DNA of 64,000 bases from Marinovum sp034669705 (GTDB lineage Bacteria; Pseudomonadota; Alphaproteobacteria; Rhodobacterales; Rhodobacteraceae): the NCBI RefSeq assembly GCF_034669705.1, contig NZ_JAXMOR010000026.1:1-64000 (forward strand). Reading direction: 5' to 3'. Position numbers and translations under genes: made by a program. The notes below the pieces were generated by a model. It worked only from the letters and a program-made list of their open reading frames with translations. It was not told the origin of the DNA and made no database searches. Below are positions 26,248-35,348 of this stretch, piece after piece. How positions within the stretch are numbered: the first letter of the stretch is position 1; every line of letters starts with the position of its first letter.

Positions 26248-26360
26248 CGTATGCGGCGGAGGCTCCGGCGGCGGGGCCGGCCGATCGGGATGCCGTTACC
26301 ACATTAACGGATCTGTCCCGATGAGGCAGGTTTTCGCCACGCCTGCGCGTGTCGACAGGC

Positions 26361-26416
26361 CGGGGGGCGCTGCCCCCCGGACCCCCCGGAGTTCAAGGGC
26401 AAGATGAAGGAGCGGG
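26361..26416 (+). repeat. GC-rich intergenic repeat, copy C
   Basis: GGGGGGCGCTGCCCCCC forms a strong hairpin, followed by GGACCCCCCGGAG and GGGCAAGATGAAGGAG. It is the best-preserved of the three copies in the window and lies just before the end of hisA, at the outer edge of the alcohol-oxidation block. Confidence 0.6.
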
Positions 26417-26471
26417 GGGAGTCCCGGGCTTCGGGCACCGCAGACCGCGTAATGTCGTTTGTGCCGGGCCG

Positions 26472-27194
26472 TCAGGCGGCCATGACCGAGAGCGCCTCGC
26501 GCAGGTCGATGGCGCCGTCATAGAGCGCCCGGCCCGAGATCGCGCCGTTGAGCGGCGCGCCGCAGTTGCGCAGCGCCTTCAGGTCGTCGAGCGAGGAGAC
26601 GCCGCCGGAGGCGATCACCGGGATCGAGACCGCATTGGCCAGCGCCGCGGTGGCCTCGATATTGGGGCCCTGCATCGCGCCGTCGCGGTTGATGTCGGTG
26701 TAGATGATCGCCGCGACGCCGGCATCCTCGAAGCTCTGTGCCAGGTCGGTGACCTCGACGTCGGTCTCTTCCGCCCAGCCCTTGGTGGCGACCCGGCCAT
26801 TGCGCGCGTCGATGCCGACGGCGACCTGTCCGGGAAAGGCGCGGGCGGCCTCGCGCACCAGTTTCGGGTCCTCGACCGCGGCGGTGCCGAGGATGACGCG
26901 GGCCAGCCCCTTGTTGAGCCAGCTCTCGATCGTCTTCATGTCGCGGATGCCGCCGCCCAGCTGGGTCGGCACGGCGGTGGCCGCCAGGATCGCCTCGACC
27001 GCGCCGGCATTGACCGGACCGCCGACAAAGGCGCCGTTGAGGTCGACGAGGTGCAGCCATTCGCAGCCGGCCTCGACGAAGGAGCGCGCTTGGTCGGCCG
27101 GGTCTTCGTTGAACACCGTGGCCTTGTCCATGTCGCCGCGCAGCAGGCGCACGGCCTTGCCGTCCTTGAGGTCGATGGCGGGATAGAGGATCAT
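26472..27194 (-). CDS. hisA: ProFAR isomerase
   Basis: Fourth step of histidine synthesis, an Amadori rearrangement of ProFAR to PRFAR. The 240-residue TIM barrel starts MILYPAIDLKDGKAVRLLRGD with the catalytic Asp, and has QLGGGIRDMKT, the second catalytic Asp in YTDINRDGAMQGP, and IASGGVSSLDDL. The start at 27194 fits family length; an upstream ATG at 27311 would add a basic, non-homologous leader. In relatives it directly precedes hisF, but here the 14-kb alcohol-oxidation block separates them. Confidence 0.95.
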   Translation of the reverse strand: MILYPAIDLKDGKAVRLLRGDMDKATVFNEDPADQARSFVEAGCEWLHLVDLNGAFVGGPVNAGAVEAILAATAVPTQLGGGIRDMKTIESWLNKGLARVILGTAAVEDPKLVREAARAFPGQVAVGIDARNGRVATKGWAEETDVEVTDLAQSFEDAGVAAIIYTDINRDGAMQGPNIEATAALANAVSIPVIASGGVSSLDDLKALRNCGAPLNGAISGRALYDGAIDLREALSVMAA

Positions 27195-27327
27195 GGCAGG
27201 CTTACCTTTGGTCGCGGTTCGGCGGCGTTTGGCACGTCGCGTCATGAAATGCAACGGACCCGACGTCACAGTTGCGCCACAGCGCCTATGAGTCGCAGGC
27301 TGGCCTCTCACTCAGGGAGGAGACGAG

Positions 27328-27714
27328 ATGAAACGACTGGCAAGCGCGCTGGCGGCGCTGACACTGACGGCAGGCATGGCGCAGGCCGATCCGGCGCTTG
27401 GCGTCTGGCAGACCGAAGCCGACGACGGCGCCTATGCGCATGTGACGATCGCGCCCTGCGGCGCGCAGCTCTGCGGCACCATCAGCCGCACCTTCAAGGG
27501 CAGCACCGAGTACACGTCGCCCAACCGGGGCAAGCAGCTGGTGCGGGGGATGACGCCACAGGGCAACGGCAAGTACACCGGCAAGGTCTGGCGGCCGTCG
27601 AACAACAAGATCTACAACGGCAAGATGCAGGTCAGCGGCCAGACGCTGAAGATGTCGGGCTGTATTGCCGGCGGGCTGCTGTGCAGCTCGCAGGTCTGGT
27701 CGCGGCTCAAGTGA
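27328..27714 (+). CDS. Exported DUF2147-family protein
   Basis: A 128-residue secreted protein. A signal peptide (ends GMAQA) is followed by DPALGVWQTEADDGAYAHVTIAPCGAQLCGTI, the typical opening of DUF2147, and closes with GCIAGGLLCSSQVWSRL. Four cysteines (in PCGAQLC and SGCIAGGLLC) probably form two disulfides. GGGAGGAG precedes the start. It is on the opposite strand to the his genes and between hisA and hisH. The family has no known function; the fold is lipocalin-like. Confidence 0.8.
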   Translation: MKRLASALAALTLTAGMAQADPALGVWQTEADDGAYAHVTIAPCGAQLCGTISRTFKGSTEYTSPNRGKQLVRGMTPQGNGKYTGKVWRPSNNKIYNGKMQVSGQTLKMSGCIAGGLLCSSQVWSRLK

Positions 27715-27750
27715 CCCTCGGCTCCGGGGCGCGATGGCGCTCCGCGGCCT

Positions 27751-28389
27751 TCAGGGCCTCCAGCGCAGGAAGTTGCCGATCATCCTGAGCCCGTTGCCCT
27801 GGCTCTTTTCGGGGTGGAACTGGGTGCCCACCATGGTGCCGCGGCCGATCACCGCGGTGACGTCGCCGCCGTAGTCCACATGCGCGATGCGATGCGCCGG
27901 GTCGCTGACGCGGACGTGGTAGGAATGCACGAAATAGGCATGTTGGCCGGTCTCGATCCCGTCGAGCACCGGGTGCGGGGTGTCGATCACCAGGTCGTTC
28001 CAGCCCATGTGTGGCACCTTCAGCGACGCTTCGGTGGGGGCGATCCGGACCACCTCGCCGCCGACCCAGTCGAGCCCCGGCGTATCGGCGTATTCGCGGC
28101 CCCAGGAGGCCATCAGCTGCATGCCGACGCAGATGCCCATGAACGGCCGGCCCTTGACCTCGACCGCCTCGACCATGGCGTCATAGAGGCCGGAGTGGCC
28201 CTTGAGCGCGCGCATGCAGGCCGGGAAGGCGCCGTCTCCGGGCAGCACGATCCGGTCGGCGCGGGCCACCACCTCGGCATCACCGGTCACCACCACATCG
28301 CCACCGTCGACCTCGCGCGCCATGCGCTGAAAGGCTTTCTCGGCCGAATGCAGGTTGCCGGATTCATAGTCGATGAGTGCTGTGAGCAT
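27751..28389 (-). CDS. hisH: Imidazole glycerol phosphate synthase glutaminase subunit
   Basis: Class I glutamine amidotransferase that supplies ammonia to HisF; 212 residues. The nucleophile is in FMGICVGMQLMASWGRE and the His-Glu pair is in FHPEKSQGNG; PGDGAFPACM is the oxyanion region. The start MLTALIDYESGNLHS is the usual one; longer reading to 28446 would add a basic leader. Normally close to hisA, here separated only by the small DUF2147 gene. Confidence 0.95.
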   Translation of the reverse strand: MLTALIDYESGNLHSAEKAFQRMAREVDGGDVVVTGDAEVVARADRIVLPGDGAFPACMRALKGHSGLYDAMVEAVEVKGRPFMGICVGMQLMASWGREYADTPGLDWVGGEVVRIAPTEASLKVPHMGWNDLVIDTPHPVLDGIETGQHAYFVHSYHVRVSDPAHRIAHVDYGGDVTAVIGRGTMVGTQFHPEKSQGNGLRMIGNFLRWRP

Positions 28390-28455
28390 TGGGCCGCCTC
28401 TTTCGTGGTCTGCGCGTGGGGTGGCGCGAAACGCGGGCGGCGTCAAGGGTGGCGG

Positions 28456-28938
28456 TCAGCCGATGTGCAGCACCTCGGACAGCACCTCCGGCGCCAACGG
28501 GGCGCCTTCGGCGGTGGTGGCATGGGCGGCGTAGGTCTTGAAACCGGCTGGGACAAGGGTGCCGCGCGTGGCCTCTGCGACAAAGATGTACTTGCTGTTG
28601 TCGGGGCTGAAGTCGAACCAGCCGGGATCGTCGAAGGTCCCGCAATAGACGCCGAGCCGGTCGGGCCAGCGCTCGAAGGTGAGGTGGGTTTTGGTGCCGC
28701 AGGTCTCGCAGAACTGCACGTAGACCTGTTTGCCGCTGCCGCCGGAGACATGGGTGTAGCGCCTTGGCCTGCCCTGCGTGAGGGCAAAATCGGGCAGGTC
28801 GAAGATCGGCTCGACCATGCCCTTGGCGCCGGTGGCGCGTTGACAGAAGCGGCAGAAACAGGCGGTGACCCAGAGCGGATCGGCGGTCACCTTGTATCTG
28901 AGTGCGCCGCAGAGGCAGCCGCCGTGATGTTCGGTCAT
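28456..28938 (-). CDS. GFA (CENP-V) family zinc protein
   Basis: A 160-residue protein of the family named for glutathione-dependent formaldehyde-activating enzyme. Zinc ligands are visible as GGCLCGALRY, CFCRFCQRATGA and QFCETCGTKTH. The family name does not prove a formaldehyde role; most members are uncharacterised. Its promoter has a TGCTAGCCT -10. The ribosome binding site AGGAGGACC can pair with an upstream GGTCCTCC (28973-28980 with 28943-28950). It lies between hisB and hisH on the same strand. Confidence 0.82.
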   Translation of the reverse strand: MTEHHGGCLCGALRYKVTADPLWVTACFCRFCQRATGAKGMVEPIFDLPDFALTQGRPRRYTHVSGGSGKQVYVQFCETCGTKTHLTFERWPDRLGVYCGTFDDPGWFDFSPDNSKYIFVAEATRGTLVPAGFKTYAAHATTAEGAPLAPEVLSEVLHIG

Positions 28939-29198
28939 GGAAGGTCCTCCTGGCTCAAGGCTAGCACAAGAGGGAGGACCGGGTCAGCGAAACATTTGCG
29001 AGCCGCGCATGGCCGGGCCGCGGACTGGCGATCCGACGGGTGTGGATGGCAGTTTATGCCGGCCAAGTCCGTATGACCTGTCGAGGGAGCGCTTGTGGCA
29101 GCCAGATCGCCAGGCCAGGGGGCGGCGTCATGCCGGAGGTCTGCCTGCGGCATGGCGATGCGCGGCGGGCTGCGCCCGCTGTTGACGCGCCGGGTGGC

Positions 29199-29786
29199 TT
29201 ACAGCGCGCCCTTGGTGGAGGGGATGGCGTCGGCCTTGCGCGGGTCGGTCTCGACCGCTTCGCGCAGCGCGCGGGCGACAGACTTGAACGCCGCCTCGGC
29301 AATGTGGTGGCTGTTGACACCGTGCAGCGCGTCGATGTGGAGCGTGATGCCGCCATGGGTGCTGAGCGCCTGAAAGAACTCGCGCACCAATTCGCTGTCG
29401 AAACTGCCGATCTTGGAGGTCGGCAGATCGGCGTTCCAGATCAGGAAGGGCCGCGCCGAGAGGTCGAGCGCGCAGCGCACCAGCGCATCGTCCATCGCCA
29501 GGAGGCAGGACCCGTAGCGGCGGATGCCGGTCTTGTCGCCGAGCGCCTGCACCAGGGCCTGTCCGATGGCGATGCCGGTGTCCTCGACGGTGTGGTGATC
29601 GTCGATGTGCAGATCGCCCTCGGCGCGGATCGTCATGTCGATCAGCGAATGCCGTGACAGCTGGTCGAGCATGTGGTCGAAGAACCCGACGCCGGTCTGG
29701 TTGTCATAGACGCCGGTGCCGTCGAGATCGAGGCTGACGGAAATGCTGGTCTCGGCGGTCTTGCGGGTGATCGTGGCTGTGCGCAT
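29199..29786 (-). CDS. hisB: Imidazoleglycerol-phosphate dehydratase
   Basis: Sixth step of histidine synthesis, a Mn-dependent dehydration of IGP. The 195-residue monofunctional form begins MRTATITRKTAETSISVSLDLDGTG and has both metal motifs: HIDDHHTVEDTG and DALHGVNSHHIAEAAFK. Length and motifs are complete. It is the most upstream his gene of the window; 28939-29198 between it and the GFA gene contains no other gene. Confidence 0.95.
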   Translation of the reverse strand: MRTATITRKTAETSISVSLDLDGTGVYDNQTGVGFFDHMLDQLSRHSLIDMTIRAEGDLHIDDHHTVEDTGIAIGQALVQALGDKTGIRRYGSCLLAMDDALVRCALDLSARPFLIWNADLPTSKIGSFDSELVREFFQALSTHGGITLHIDALHGVNSHHIAEAAFKSVARALREAVETDPRKADAIPSTKGAL

Positions 29787-29914
29787 CTGGCTCGTCCTTC
29801 AAGGTCAGCGCCTTATAGGCCGGGGCGGTCGGGGCTCCAAGAGCGGCGCGGGCGGTTTTCGCCGCTTGTGCGCGCCGGGCCACTGTGACAGCCTCGGCGC
29901 TGCAAGAATGAGGA

Positions 29915-30160
29915 ATGCCGATGACCACCTGTGTTTTTGTCCAGCTGCGCTGCAAACCGGGCACCACCTACAAGGTGGCCGAGGAGGTCGTGCTGCGCGA
30001 GATCCACTCCGAGCTCTATTCCACCAGCGGCGATTTCGACCTGATGCTCAAGCTCTACATTCCCGAGGGGCAGGACGTGGGCAAATACATCAACGACCAC
30101 CTGCTCGACATCGGCGGCATCGAACGTTCGCGCACCACGCTGACCTTCAAGGCGTTCTGA
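29915..30160 (+). CDS. Stand-alone Lrp/AsnC ligand-binding (RAM) domain protein
   Basis: An 81-residue protein consisting only of the C-terminal ligand-binding domain of Lrp/AsnC regulators, without the DNA-binding helix-turn-helix. TTCVFVQLRCKPGTTYKVAEEV is the first strand-helix unit and STSGDFDLMLKLYIPEGQDVG carries the conserved GxxD..LxV core. Such small proteins form dimeric alpha-beta barrels that can bind amino acids or mix with full-length Lrp proteins. ATG codons at 29915 and 29921 are both possible starts. Confidence 0.8.
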   Translation: MPMTTCVFVQLRCKPGTTYKVAEEVVLREIHSELYSTSGDFDLMLKLYIPEGQDVGKYINDHLLDIGGIERSRTTLTFKAF

Positions 30161-30225
30161 GGCCGCCCGGACACGCATGCAGACGGCCCCGCAGGGCGAT
30201 GTCATGATCTGATCGAAAGAGAGTT

Positions 30226-30300
30226 TGGAGCGGGCGAGGCGATTCGAACGCCCGACCCTAACCTTGGCAAGGTTATGCTCTACCCCTGAGCTACGCCCGC
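30226..30300 (-). tRNA. tRNA-Gly (GCC), copy 1
   Basis: The minus strand folds as a 75-base cloverleaf with a GCGGGCG/CGCCCGC acceptor stem, TTGCCAA anticodon loop (GCC) and encoded CCA. It is identical in the tRNA body to the next copy, 33 bases upstream of it in transcription order. Confidence 0.95.
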
Positions 30301-30333
30301 ATCCGTTTGGCCATCTCTGGCCTGGGGTCCCTA

Positions 30334-30408
30334 TGGAGCGGGCGAGGCGATTCGAACGCCCGACCCTAACCTTGGCAAGGTTATGCTCTACCCCTGAGCT
30401 ACGCCCGC
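30334..30408 (-). tRNA. tRNA-Gly (GCC), copy 2
   Basis: A second tRNA-Gly identical to the one at 30226-30300, with CCA encoded. Upstream on the minus strand, TTGCGG and TATAAA (near 30432-30455) provide a promoter for the pair. Confidence 0.95.
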
Positions 30409-30664
30409 ATATCCATTGGGTGTGAGCGATTTATAAACTGTGGCCCGGATCCGCAAGCGGAAAATGCTGCGACCGCGGAAAAATTCCGCACGGCGGCTGA
30501 GGTGGGGGGGAGGCAGCCCGTCGCGCCTGTTGCCGCAGGTCCGAGGCGCGACGCGCAGAGGCGGACAGGACGGTGAGGCCCCGGATCAGGTCCGGAGCTG
30601 CGACGCATGGGGGGTGGCCCGAGACGCACGGGAGGGCCCGTGGGGCACCACCCCGGTCAGGTAG

Positions 30665-30691
30665 AAGGCCCGGGTCTTTCGCCCGGGCCTT
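30665..30691 (-). terminator. Hairpin after pyruvate carboxylase
   Basis: AAGGCCCGGG and CCCGGGCCTT form a perfect 10-base stem around TCTTTCG, seven bases past the pyc stop. On the pyc strand no U-run follows, while on the plus strand TGTTTT does, so it may act as a weak or bidirectional terminator. The rest of 30409-30664 holds only the tRNA promoter and a small GCGGAA/TTCCGC inverted repeat (30475-30489). Confidence 0.6.
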
Positions 30692-30697
30692 GCTGTT

Positions 30698-33600
30698 TTA
30701 CTCTTCGAATTCGACCAGCAGATCCTTGGCGTCGATCTGGCCGCCGGGCTGGACGTGCACCGCCTTGACCGTGGCGTCGCGCTCGGCGTGGATGCCGGTC
30801 TCCATCTTCATCGCCTCGATGGTCAGCAGCATGTCGCCTTCCTTGATCGTATCGCCCGCCTTGACTGCGACCGTGGCCACCACGCCCGGCATCGGCGCGC
30901 CGACATGGCGGTCGTTGCCGAGCTCGGCCTTGGGCCGCGCCGCCGACGCGGCGGCGGACTTGCGGTCGGGCACGCGGATCACGCGGGGCTGGCCGTTGAG
31001 CTCGAAGAACACCTTGACCTCGCCGTCCTCGCCGGTCTCGCCCACCGCCTGCAGCCGGATCTCCAGCGTCTTGCCGGGGTCGATCTCGGCGGTGATCTCC
31101 TCGCCCGGCTGCATGCCGTAGAAGAAGGTATGCGTCGGCAGTGCCCGCACCGGGCCGTACTGGCGATGACGGCCCATGTAGTCGAGGAAGACCTTGGGAT
31201 ACATCAGATATCCGTTGAGGTCCTCGTTATCGATCGCCAGCCCTTCGAGCTCTTGCGAGAGCTCTTCGCGGGTGGCCTCGATATCGACCGGCTTGAGGTG
31301 CTTGCCGGGGCGCTCGGTGTTGGGTTTCTCGCCCTTGAGCACCTTCTTCATGATGCCATCGGGAAAGCCGCCCGGCGGTTGGCCGAGGTTGCCCTTCATC
31401 ATGTCGATCACCGAATCGGGGAAGCTGACGTCGGTCTTGGGGTCCTCGACCTCGGCACGGGTCAGGCCCTGGCTCACCATCATCAGCGCCATGTCGCCCA
31501 CCACCTTGGAGGAGGGGGTGACCTTGACGATATCGCCGAACATCATGTTGACGTCGGCATAGGCCTGCGCCACCTCGTGCCAGCGCTCCTCGAGGCCGAG
31601 CGAGCGCGCCTGGGTCTTGAGGTTGGTGAACTGGCCGCCGGGCATCTCGTGCAGATAGACCTCCGAGGCCGGGGCCTGCATGCTCGATTCGAACGCCGCG
31701 TACTGGCCGCGCACCGCTTCCCAGTAGTTCGAGATCTCGCGGATCGCGGCGACGTCGAGCCCGGTGTCGCGCTCGGTATAGCGCAGCGCCTCGACAATCG
31801 AGCCCAGCGTCGGTTGCGAGGTATTGCCCGAAAGCGCATCCATCGCGCCATCGACCGCATCGACGCCGGCCGCGGCCGCCGCCATGATGGTGCCGATCTG
31901 CGCGCCCGAGGTGTCGTGGGTGTGGAAGTGGATCGGCAGGCCGACCTCTTCCTTCAGCGTCTTGATCAGGGCGCTGGCGGCCGAGGGTTTCAGCAGCCCG
32001 GCCATGTCCTTGAGGCCAAGCACATGGGCGCCGCCGTCGCGCAGCTGCTTGCCCATTTCGACATAGTACTTCAGGTCATATTTCGACCGGTCGGGATCGC
32101 GGTAATCGCCGGTGTAGCAGATCGTGCCCTCGCAGAGCTTGCCAGAGGCCTGCACCGCATCCATCGCGACACGCATGTTCTCGACCCAGTTCAGGCTGTC
32201 GAAGACCCGGAACACGTCGATGCCGGATTCCGCCGCCTGTTTGACGAAGAACTCCACCACGTTGTCGGGGTAGTTGGTATAGCCCACCCCGTTCGAGGCG
32301 CGCAGCAGCATCTGGGTCATCAGGTTGGGCATCGCGGCGCGGATGTCACGCAGGCGCTGCCACGGGCATTCCTGCAGGAACCGATAGGCCACGTCGAAGG
32401 TCGCCCCGCCCCAGCATTCCACCGAAAACAGTTGCGGCAGCTTGGCGGCATAGGCCGGCGCCACCTTGATCATGTCGATCGAGCGCATCCGGGTGGCCAG
32501 AAGCGACTGATGGCCATCGCGCATCGCGGTGTCGGTGATCAGCAGCTTCTTCTCGGCCAGCATCCAGTCGGCCACCGCCTGAGGGCCCTTGTCCTCGAGC
32601 AGGTTGCGGGTGCCATAGGCGGGCTTGGCGTCAAACGGCACCTGCGGCGGCTTGGCCGGCTTCAGCTCGGGGTGCGGCTTGGGACGGCCCTGCACCTCGG
32701 GGTGACCGTTGACAGTGATGTCCGCGATGTAGGTCAGCACCTTGGTGCCCCGGTCGCGGCGCTTCTTGAAATCGAAGAGCTCCGGCGTCTCGTCGATGAA
32801 TTTGGTGTGGTACTGGTTGTTGAGGAAGGTCGGATGCTTGAGCAGGTTCTCGACGAAGGCGATGTTGGTGCTGACGCCGCGCACCCGGAATTCGCGCAGC
32901 GCCCGGTCCATCCGCGAGATCGCCTTCTCCGGGGTCTGCGCCCAGGCGGTGACCTTGGTCAGCAGCGAATCGTAGTAGCGGGTGATCACGCCGCCGGCGT
33001 AGGCGGTGCCGCCGTCAAGCCGGATGCCCATGCCTGTGGCCGAGCGATAGGCGGTGATCCGGCCGTAGTCGGGGATGAAGTTATTCTGCGGGTCCTCGGT
33101 GGTGACGCGGGTCTGCAGCGCGTGGCCGTTGAGGCGGATATCATACTGGCTGGCCTTGCCGGTGGCCTCGGCCAGGCTCTTGCCCTCGGCGATCAGGATC
33201 TGCGCCTGAACGATGTCGATGCCGGTGACTTCCTCGGTGACGGTGTGTTCGACCTGCACGCGGGGGTTGACCTCGATGAAGTAGAACTTGCCGGTCTCCA
33301 TATCCATCAGGAACTCGACGGTGCCGGCGCATTCATAGTTCACATGGGCGCAGATCTTGCGGCCGAGCTCGCAGATTTCCTCGCGCTGGGCCTCCGACAG
33401 ATAGGGGGCGGGCGCGCGCTCGACGACCTTCTGGTTGCGACGCTGGACCGAGCAGTCCCGCTCGTAGAGGTGATAGATGTTGCCCTGCTTGTCGCCGAGG
33501 ATCTGCACCTCGACGTGGCGGGCGCGGGTGATCATCTTTTCGAGATAGCCTTCGCCGTTGCCAAAGGCCGCCTCGGCCTCGCGCCGGCCCTCGAGCACCT

Positions 33601-34147
33601 TGTCCTCGAGCTCGTCTTCCGACGCGATCGGCCGCATGCCACGACCGCCGCCGCCCCAGGAGGCCTTGAGCATCAGCGGGTAGCCCACTTCGGCCGCCTG
33701 CTTCTTGATCTTGGCCATGTCATCGCCCAGCACCTCGGTCGCCGGGATCACCGGCACGTCGGCCTCGACCGCCACCCGCCGGGCGCTGGCCTTGTCGCCA
33801 AGGGCGCGCATGGTTTCGGCGCGGGGGCCGATGAAGGTGATGCCGGCGGCATCGCAGGCATCGACGAAATCGGGGTTCTCGGACAGCAGGCCATAGCCCG
33901 GGTGGATCGCATCGGCGCCCGACATCTTGGCGACCCGGATGATCTCCTCGATGCTCAGGTAGGCCGCCACCGGCCCCAGACCTTCGCCGATCCGATACGC
34001 CTCGTCCGCCTTGAACCGGTGCAGGCCAAGCTTGTCTTCCTCGGCATAGACCGCGACGGTCTTTTTGCCCATTTCGTTGGCGGCCCGCATGATGCGGATG
34101 GCGATCTCGCCCCGGTTGGCGATCAGGATCTTGTGAAAGTCGGACAT
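30698..34147 (-). CDS. pyc: Pyruvate carboxylase
   Basis: Biotin enzyme that carboxylates pyruvate to oxaloacetate, refilling the TCA cycle; 1149 residues, the full single-chain form. In order: biotin carboxylase domain (KILIANRGEIAIRIMRAANEMG, ATP-grasp loop SWGGGGRGMRP, FIEVNPRVQVEHTVTEE), carboxyltransferase domain (DTAMRDGHQSLLATRMR, HTHDTSGAQIGTIMAAA), the allosteric/linker domain, and a C-terminal biotinyl domain with EAMKMETGIHAE carrying the biotinylated lysine. It appears as an independent gene. A complete, ordinary housekeeping gene with no visible defects. Confidence 0.97.
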   Translation of the reverse strand: MSDFHKILIANRGEIAIRIMRAANEMGKKTVAVYAEEDKLGLHRFKADEAYRIGEGLGPVAAYLSIEEIIRVAKMSGADAIHPGYGLLSENPDFVDACDAAGITFIGPRAETMRALGDKASARRVAVEADVPVIPATEVLGDDMAKIKKQAAEVGYPLMLKASWGGGGRGMRPIASEDELEDKVLEGRREAEAAFGNGEGYLEKMITRARHVEVQILGDKQGNIYHLYERDCSVQRRNQKVVERAPAPYLSEAQREEICELGRKICAHVNYECAGTVEFLMDMETGKFYFIEVNPRVQVEHTVTEEVTGIDIVQAQILIAEGKSLAEATGKASQYDIRLNGHALQTRVTTEDPQNNFIPDYGRITAYRSATGMGIRLDGGTAYAGGVITRYYDSLLTKVTAWAQTPEKAISRMDRALREFRVRGVSTNIAFVENLLKHPTFLNNQYHTKFIDETPELFDFKKRRDRGTKVLTYIADITVNGHPEVQGRPKPHPELKPAKPPQVPFDAKPAYGTRNLLEDKGPQAVADWMLAEKKLLITDTAMRDGHQSLLATRMRSIDMIKVAPAYAAKLPQLFSVECWGGATFDVAYRFLQECPWQRLRDIRAAMPNLMTQMLLRASNGVGYTNYPDNVVEFFVKQAAESGIDVFRVFDSLNWVENMRVAMDAVQASGKLCEGTICYTGDYRDPDRSKYDLKYYVEMGKQLRDGGAHVLGLKDMAGLLKPSAASALIKTLKEEVGLPIHFHTHDTSGAQIGTIMAAAAAGVDAVDGAMDALSGNTSQPTLGSIVEALRYTERDTGLDVAAIREISNYWEAVRGQYAAFESSMQAPASEVYLHEMPGGQFTNLKTQARSLGLEERWHEVAQAYADVNMMFGDIVKVTPSSKVVGDMALMMVSQGLTRAEVEDPKTDVSFPDSVIDMMKGNLGQPPGGFPDGIMKKVLKGEKPNTERPGKHLKPVDIEATREELSQELEGLAIDNEDLNGYLMYPKVFLDYMGRHRQYGPVRALPTHTFFYGMQPGEEITAEIDPGKTLEIRLQAVGETGEDGEVKVFFELNGQPRVIRVPDRKSAAASAARPKAELGNDRHVGAPMPGVVATVAVKAGDTIKEGDMLLTIEAMKMETGIHAERDATVKAVHVQPGGQIDAKDLLVEFEE

Positions 34148-34251
34148 GGCAGGCTTTCCGTTTGTTGCATTGCAGCATGCTTAGACGGTCGGCGACGGTA
34201 GGTAAACAGACCTGACGGGTTCAATCCGGTCTTCAAATCGCTTTCAGTGGC

Positions 34252-35133
34252 TCATGCCGCGATCAGGGTCACGTTGCGCATGTTGGCGATGAACTCGACA
34301 TCGGAGTCGTAAAGCTCGGTCAGCGAGTCGACGTAGTTCTCGGTCCAGCCGGGAATATCGAGCTCTTGCTCGACCGCGTCATCCAGCGCGTACTTGTCGA
34401 GAAAGGCCACCATCGCCTTGCGTTTTTGCGGCTCGGGGATGCCGGGATGTTCGGCGAGGAAGGCGCGGAAGCGTTTCATGCCCTCGTCGGACATGATCTT
34501 GGCCAAGAGGTCGAAGGCGCCGGTGATCTTGGTGCCAGAGGGCAGCCCGCCCATGGCGCGCAGGATCTCGCCCCAGATCAGCGGGCTGTCCTCGTTGCAC
34601 CAGACGGTGATCGGCAGGTCGGGCACGGCGATCTGGATGCGCTCGATCACCTCTGACCAGCGCAGGTAGGCCGGCTCGGCACCGTTGAGAAAGCTGTCGA
34701 AGCTCTCGTGCGGGGTGTCGGCCCAGACCGCCGGCAGCCAGGTCGCGGGGTTGCGGATGCCGAGGAAGAGCTCGAGCTGGTCGCTTTCGAACAGCCGGGC
34801 GGCATTGCGCATCCGCTCGTCGGCGCGGGGATAGATCCGGCCGGCGCCCAGCGCGATCTTGGGCACGCAGAACAGGTGCTCGTGGCTGAACACCACCCGT
34901 CCGAAGCTGTCGGGGTCCTCGCTGAGGATGCTTTCGAGCAGGATGTCGCGGGCTTCGGGGGTAGGGTCGGCCTTGCTGAGCGCATTGAGGCTGCCCGACA
35001 GCAGCTGCCGGTAGTGGCTGGGCCCCGGCACCGCGACGGCGCGCGCCCTGAGATCCTCGGCATTGCGCAGCAGGCAGCGCAGCAGCTTGCCGTCGTCGGT
35101 GGCATGTGCGCCGGCGTGGAGAATGACTTTCAT
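34252..35133 (-). CDS. Conserved hypothetical protein, sulfotransferase-like
   Basis: I do not recognise the family with certainty. The 293-residue soluble protein begins MKVILHAGAHATDDGKLLR, similar to the short nucleotide-binding opening (HxGxxKTGTTxL) of sulfotransferase-like proteins, although the canonical lysine is replaced. Later stretches such as FLGIRNPATWLPAVWADT resemble the RNP substrate-phosphate motif of that fold. No signal peptide or membrane segment is seen. It is transcribed away from tRNA-Thr and is 104 bases past the pyc start. Confidence 0.6.
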   Translation of the reverse strand: MKVILHAGAHATDDGKLLRCLLRNAEDLRARAVAVPGPSHYRQLLSGSLNALSKADPTPEARDILLESILSEDPDSFGRVVFSHEHLFCVPKIALGAGRIYPRADERMRNAARLFESDQLELFLGIRNPATWLPAVWADTPHESFDSFLNGAEPAYLRWSEVIERIQIAVPDLPITVWCNEDSPLIWGEILRAMGGLPSGTKITGAFDLLAKIMSDEGMKRFRAFLAEHPGIPEPQKRKAMVAFLDKYALDDAVEQELDIPGWTENYVDSLTELYDSDVEFIANMRNVTLIAA

Positions 35134-35272
35134 GCGGCCCCCCGTGTGCTGCGCCTCGGGGCACTATACAAAAGGGGGCGGCAGGGGAAAGCCCGCAGGC
35201 CGGAAGGGGCGGGTGCGACGTCCGGATTTCCTCTTGCCCTGAATGCGGCGAGGCACTAGAGGGTTGCCTCGT

Positions 35273-35348
35273 GCCCCTATAGCTCAGCTGGTAGAGCAAC
35301 TGATTTGTAATCAGTAGGTCCGCGGTTCGAGTCCGTGTGGGGGCACCA
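35273..35348 (+). tRNA. tRNA-Thr (TGT)
   Basis: A 76-base cloverleaf with a GCCCCTA/TGGGGGC acceptor stem, anticodon loop TTTGTAA (TGT) and encoded CCA. The DNA changes character straight after it, from GC-rich core genes to an AT-richer stretch with transposon debris, so its 3' end is a plausible past integration site. Confidence 0.95.

Noticed and set aside
24167..26302. An upstream extension of the 23195-24166 receptor gene to over 1000 codons
   Set aside because: The added part is antisense to the alcohol dehydrogenase; the signal peptide and ribosome binding site fix the start at 24166.
28456..28938. Treating the GFA-family gene as a formaldehyde-detoxifying partner of the alcohol dehydrogenase
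   Set aside because: The family name is historical, the gene lies among his genes, and it lacks the shared cluster promoter element.
30226..30408. The near-identical 75-base units as a dispersed repeat or CRISPR-like array
   Set aside because: They are two tRNA-Gly genes with full cloverleaf structure; no CRISPR array was found anywhere in the window.
30755..34201. An 1148-codon plus-strand open frame
   Set aside because: Exactly antisense to pyruvate carboxylase; the protein has no domain pattern and codon use is that of a mirrored gene.
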